In this document: piece after piece, positions 6,963 through 7,443 of the stretch
How the letters are laid out: every line of letters starts with the position of its first letter
How positions within the stretch are numbered: position 1 is the first letter of the stretch
The notes under the pieces: model-generated
The model's input: the letters and a program-made list of their open reading frames with translations, nothing else
What the model was told of the DNA's origin: nothing
Databases searched by the model: none
Position numbers and translations under genes: made by a program
Source: Sphingomonas sp. UBA1000
GTDB taxonomy: Bacteria; Pseudomonadota; Alphaproteobacteria; Sphingomonadales; Sphingomonadaceae
Assembly: GCA_002291855.1 (NCBI GenBank)
Contig: DBAW01000215.1
Location: 1 to 7,443 of the forward strand
Direction of reading: 5' to 3'
DNA: 7,443 nucleotides

Positions 6963-7443
6963 ATGAACATCGAGATCGTCGAAGTCGGCCCGCGCGACGG
7001 CCTGCAGAATGAAGCCCGGATCGTGGCGACGGCCGACAAGCTGGCGCTGATCGACCGGCTGATCGCGTGCGGCGCGCGGCGGATCGAGGCGGCGAGCTTC
7101 GTCAACCCGCGCCGCGTGCCGCAAATGGCCGATGCCGATGACGTCGCCGCCGCCCTGCCCGACCGGCCCGACATGACCTTTATCGGGCTGGTGCTCAACG
7201 CGCGCGGGGCCGAACGCGCGCTTGCCCATCCGCGGATCGGACAGCTGGGCGCGGTGTGCGTCGCGACCGACCGGTTCGCCATCGCCAATCAGGGCCAGAC
7301 CAGCGACGAATCGGTGGCGGTGGCAGCCGATATCATCGCCGCCGCCCGCGCCGCCGGGCGCAGCGGCCAGGCGACGATCGCCGCCAGTTTCGGCTGCCCT
7401 TATGAAGGCGAGGTGGCCGAGGACCGGGTGGTGGCGATTGCCG
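6963..7443 (+). CDS. HMG-CoA lyase-like enzyme, 3' end outside the window
   Basis: A member of the DRE-TIM metallolyase family, annotated by similarity as hydroxymethylglutaryl-CoA lyase, which splits HMG-CoA to acetoacetate and acetyl-CoA in leucine breakdown. The first 160 residues are present of about 300 expected. Motifs are EVGPRDGLQNE at 7-17 with catalytic-type Arg11 and metal-ligand Asp12, IEAASFVNPRRVPQMAD at 41-57 with Glu42, and GCPYEG at 144-149. The metal-binding HxH and the catalytic-cysteine loop lie beyond the window. The segment VATDRFAIANQGQTSDES at 100-117 replaces the usual GAASExFxxxN of true HMG-CoA lyases, so the substrate may be a different 3-hydroxy-3-methyl acyl-CoA. 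ATG 6963 fits the family start; GTG 6960 is directly upstream in frame and also possible. No Shine-Dalgarno sequence is seen. The gene carries its own operator copy and is probably the first enzyme of a GntR-controlled catabolic operon continuing to the right. Confidence 0.88.
   Translation, partial: MNIEIVEVGPRDGLQNEARIVATADKLALIDRLIACGARRIEAASFVNPRRVPQMADADDVAAALPDRPDMTFIGLVLNARGAERALAHPRIGQLGAVCVATDRFAIANQGQTSDESVAVAADIIAAARAAGRSGQATIAASFGCPYEGEVAEDRVVAIA

Noticed and set aside
6035..7288. A 417-codon minus-strand frame across the GntR and lyase genes
   Set aside because: The opposite strand carries two well-supported genes with conserved motifs, and this frame has no recognisable domain.

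Overview
This is a GC-rich window with dense, tightly packed genes. It looks like an alphaproteobacterium, most likely one of the Sphingomonadales. The evidence is the G/C-ending codon use, a TonB-dependent receptor of the type common in sphingomonads, and rhamnose and polysaccharide genes typical of these bacteria. The taxonomic call is inference from style, because the window has no rRNA or other marker gene.

Left block, 1-3228, all on the plus strand: this is the tail of a cell-surface polysaccharide locus. It starts inside rfbD (dTDP-4-dehydrorhamnose reductase, 5' end cut off), continues with a complete rfbA (glucose-1-phosphate thymidylyltransferase), and ends with a multi-spanning flippase of the Wzx/MATE-like class. 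RfbA makes dTDP-glucose and RfbD completes dTDP-L-rhamnose. The flippase would move a lipid-linked, probably rhamnose-containing, glycan across the inner membrane. rfbB and rfbC are not in the window and probably lie upstream.

Junction, 3229-3365: two near-identical hairpins, 47 bp apart, sit between the convergent flippase and receptor genes. They look like tandem terminators, mainly for the minus-strand receptor gene.

Right block, 3366-7443: a minus-strand TonB-dependent outer-membrane receptor of 846 aa is divergent from a plus-strand GntR/FadR-type repressor of 232 aa. The repressor gene is followed by the start of an HMG-CoA-lyase-like enzyme that runs off the window. A perfect palindrome with core TTGTATACAA occurs once before the regulator gene and once just before the lyase gene. 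This strongly suggests that the GntR protein represses itself and the lyase, and perhaps the divergent receptor. The block reads as a small regulated uptake-and-catabolism unit whose substrate cannot be named from the sequence.

No rRNA, tRNA, CRISPR array, insertion sequence or phage gene was seen. The most unusual points are the paired operators, a possibly leaderless lyase mRNA, the duplicated hairpin, and an atypical active-site segment in the lyase.
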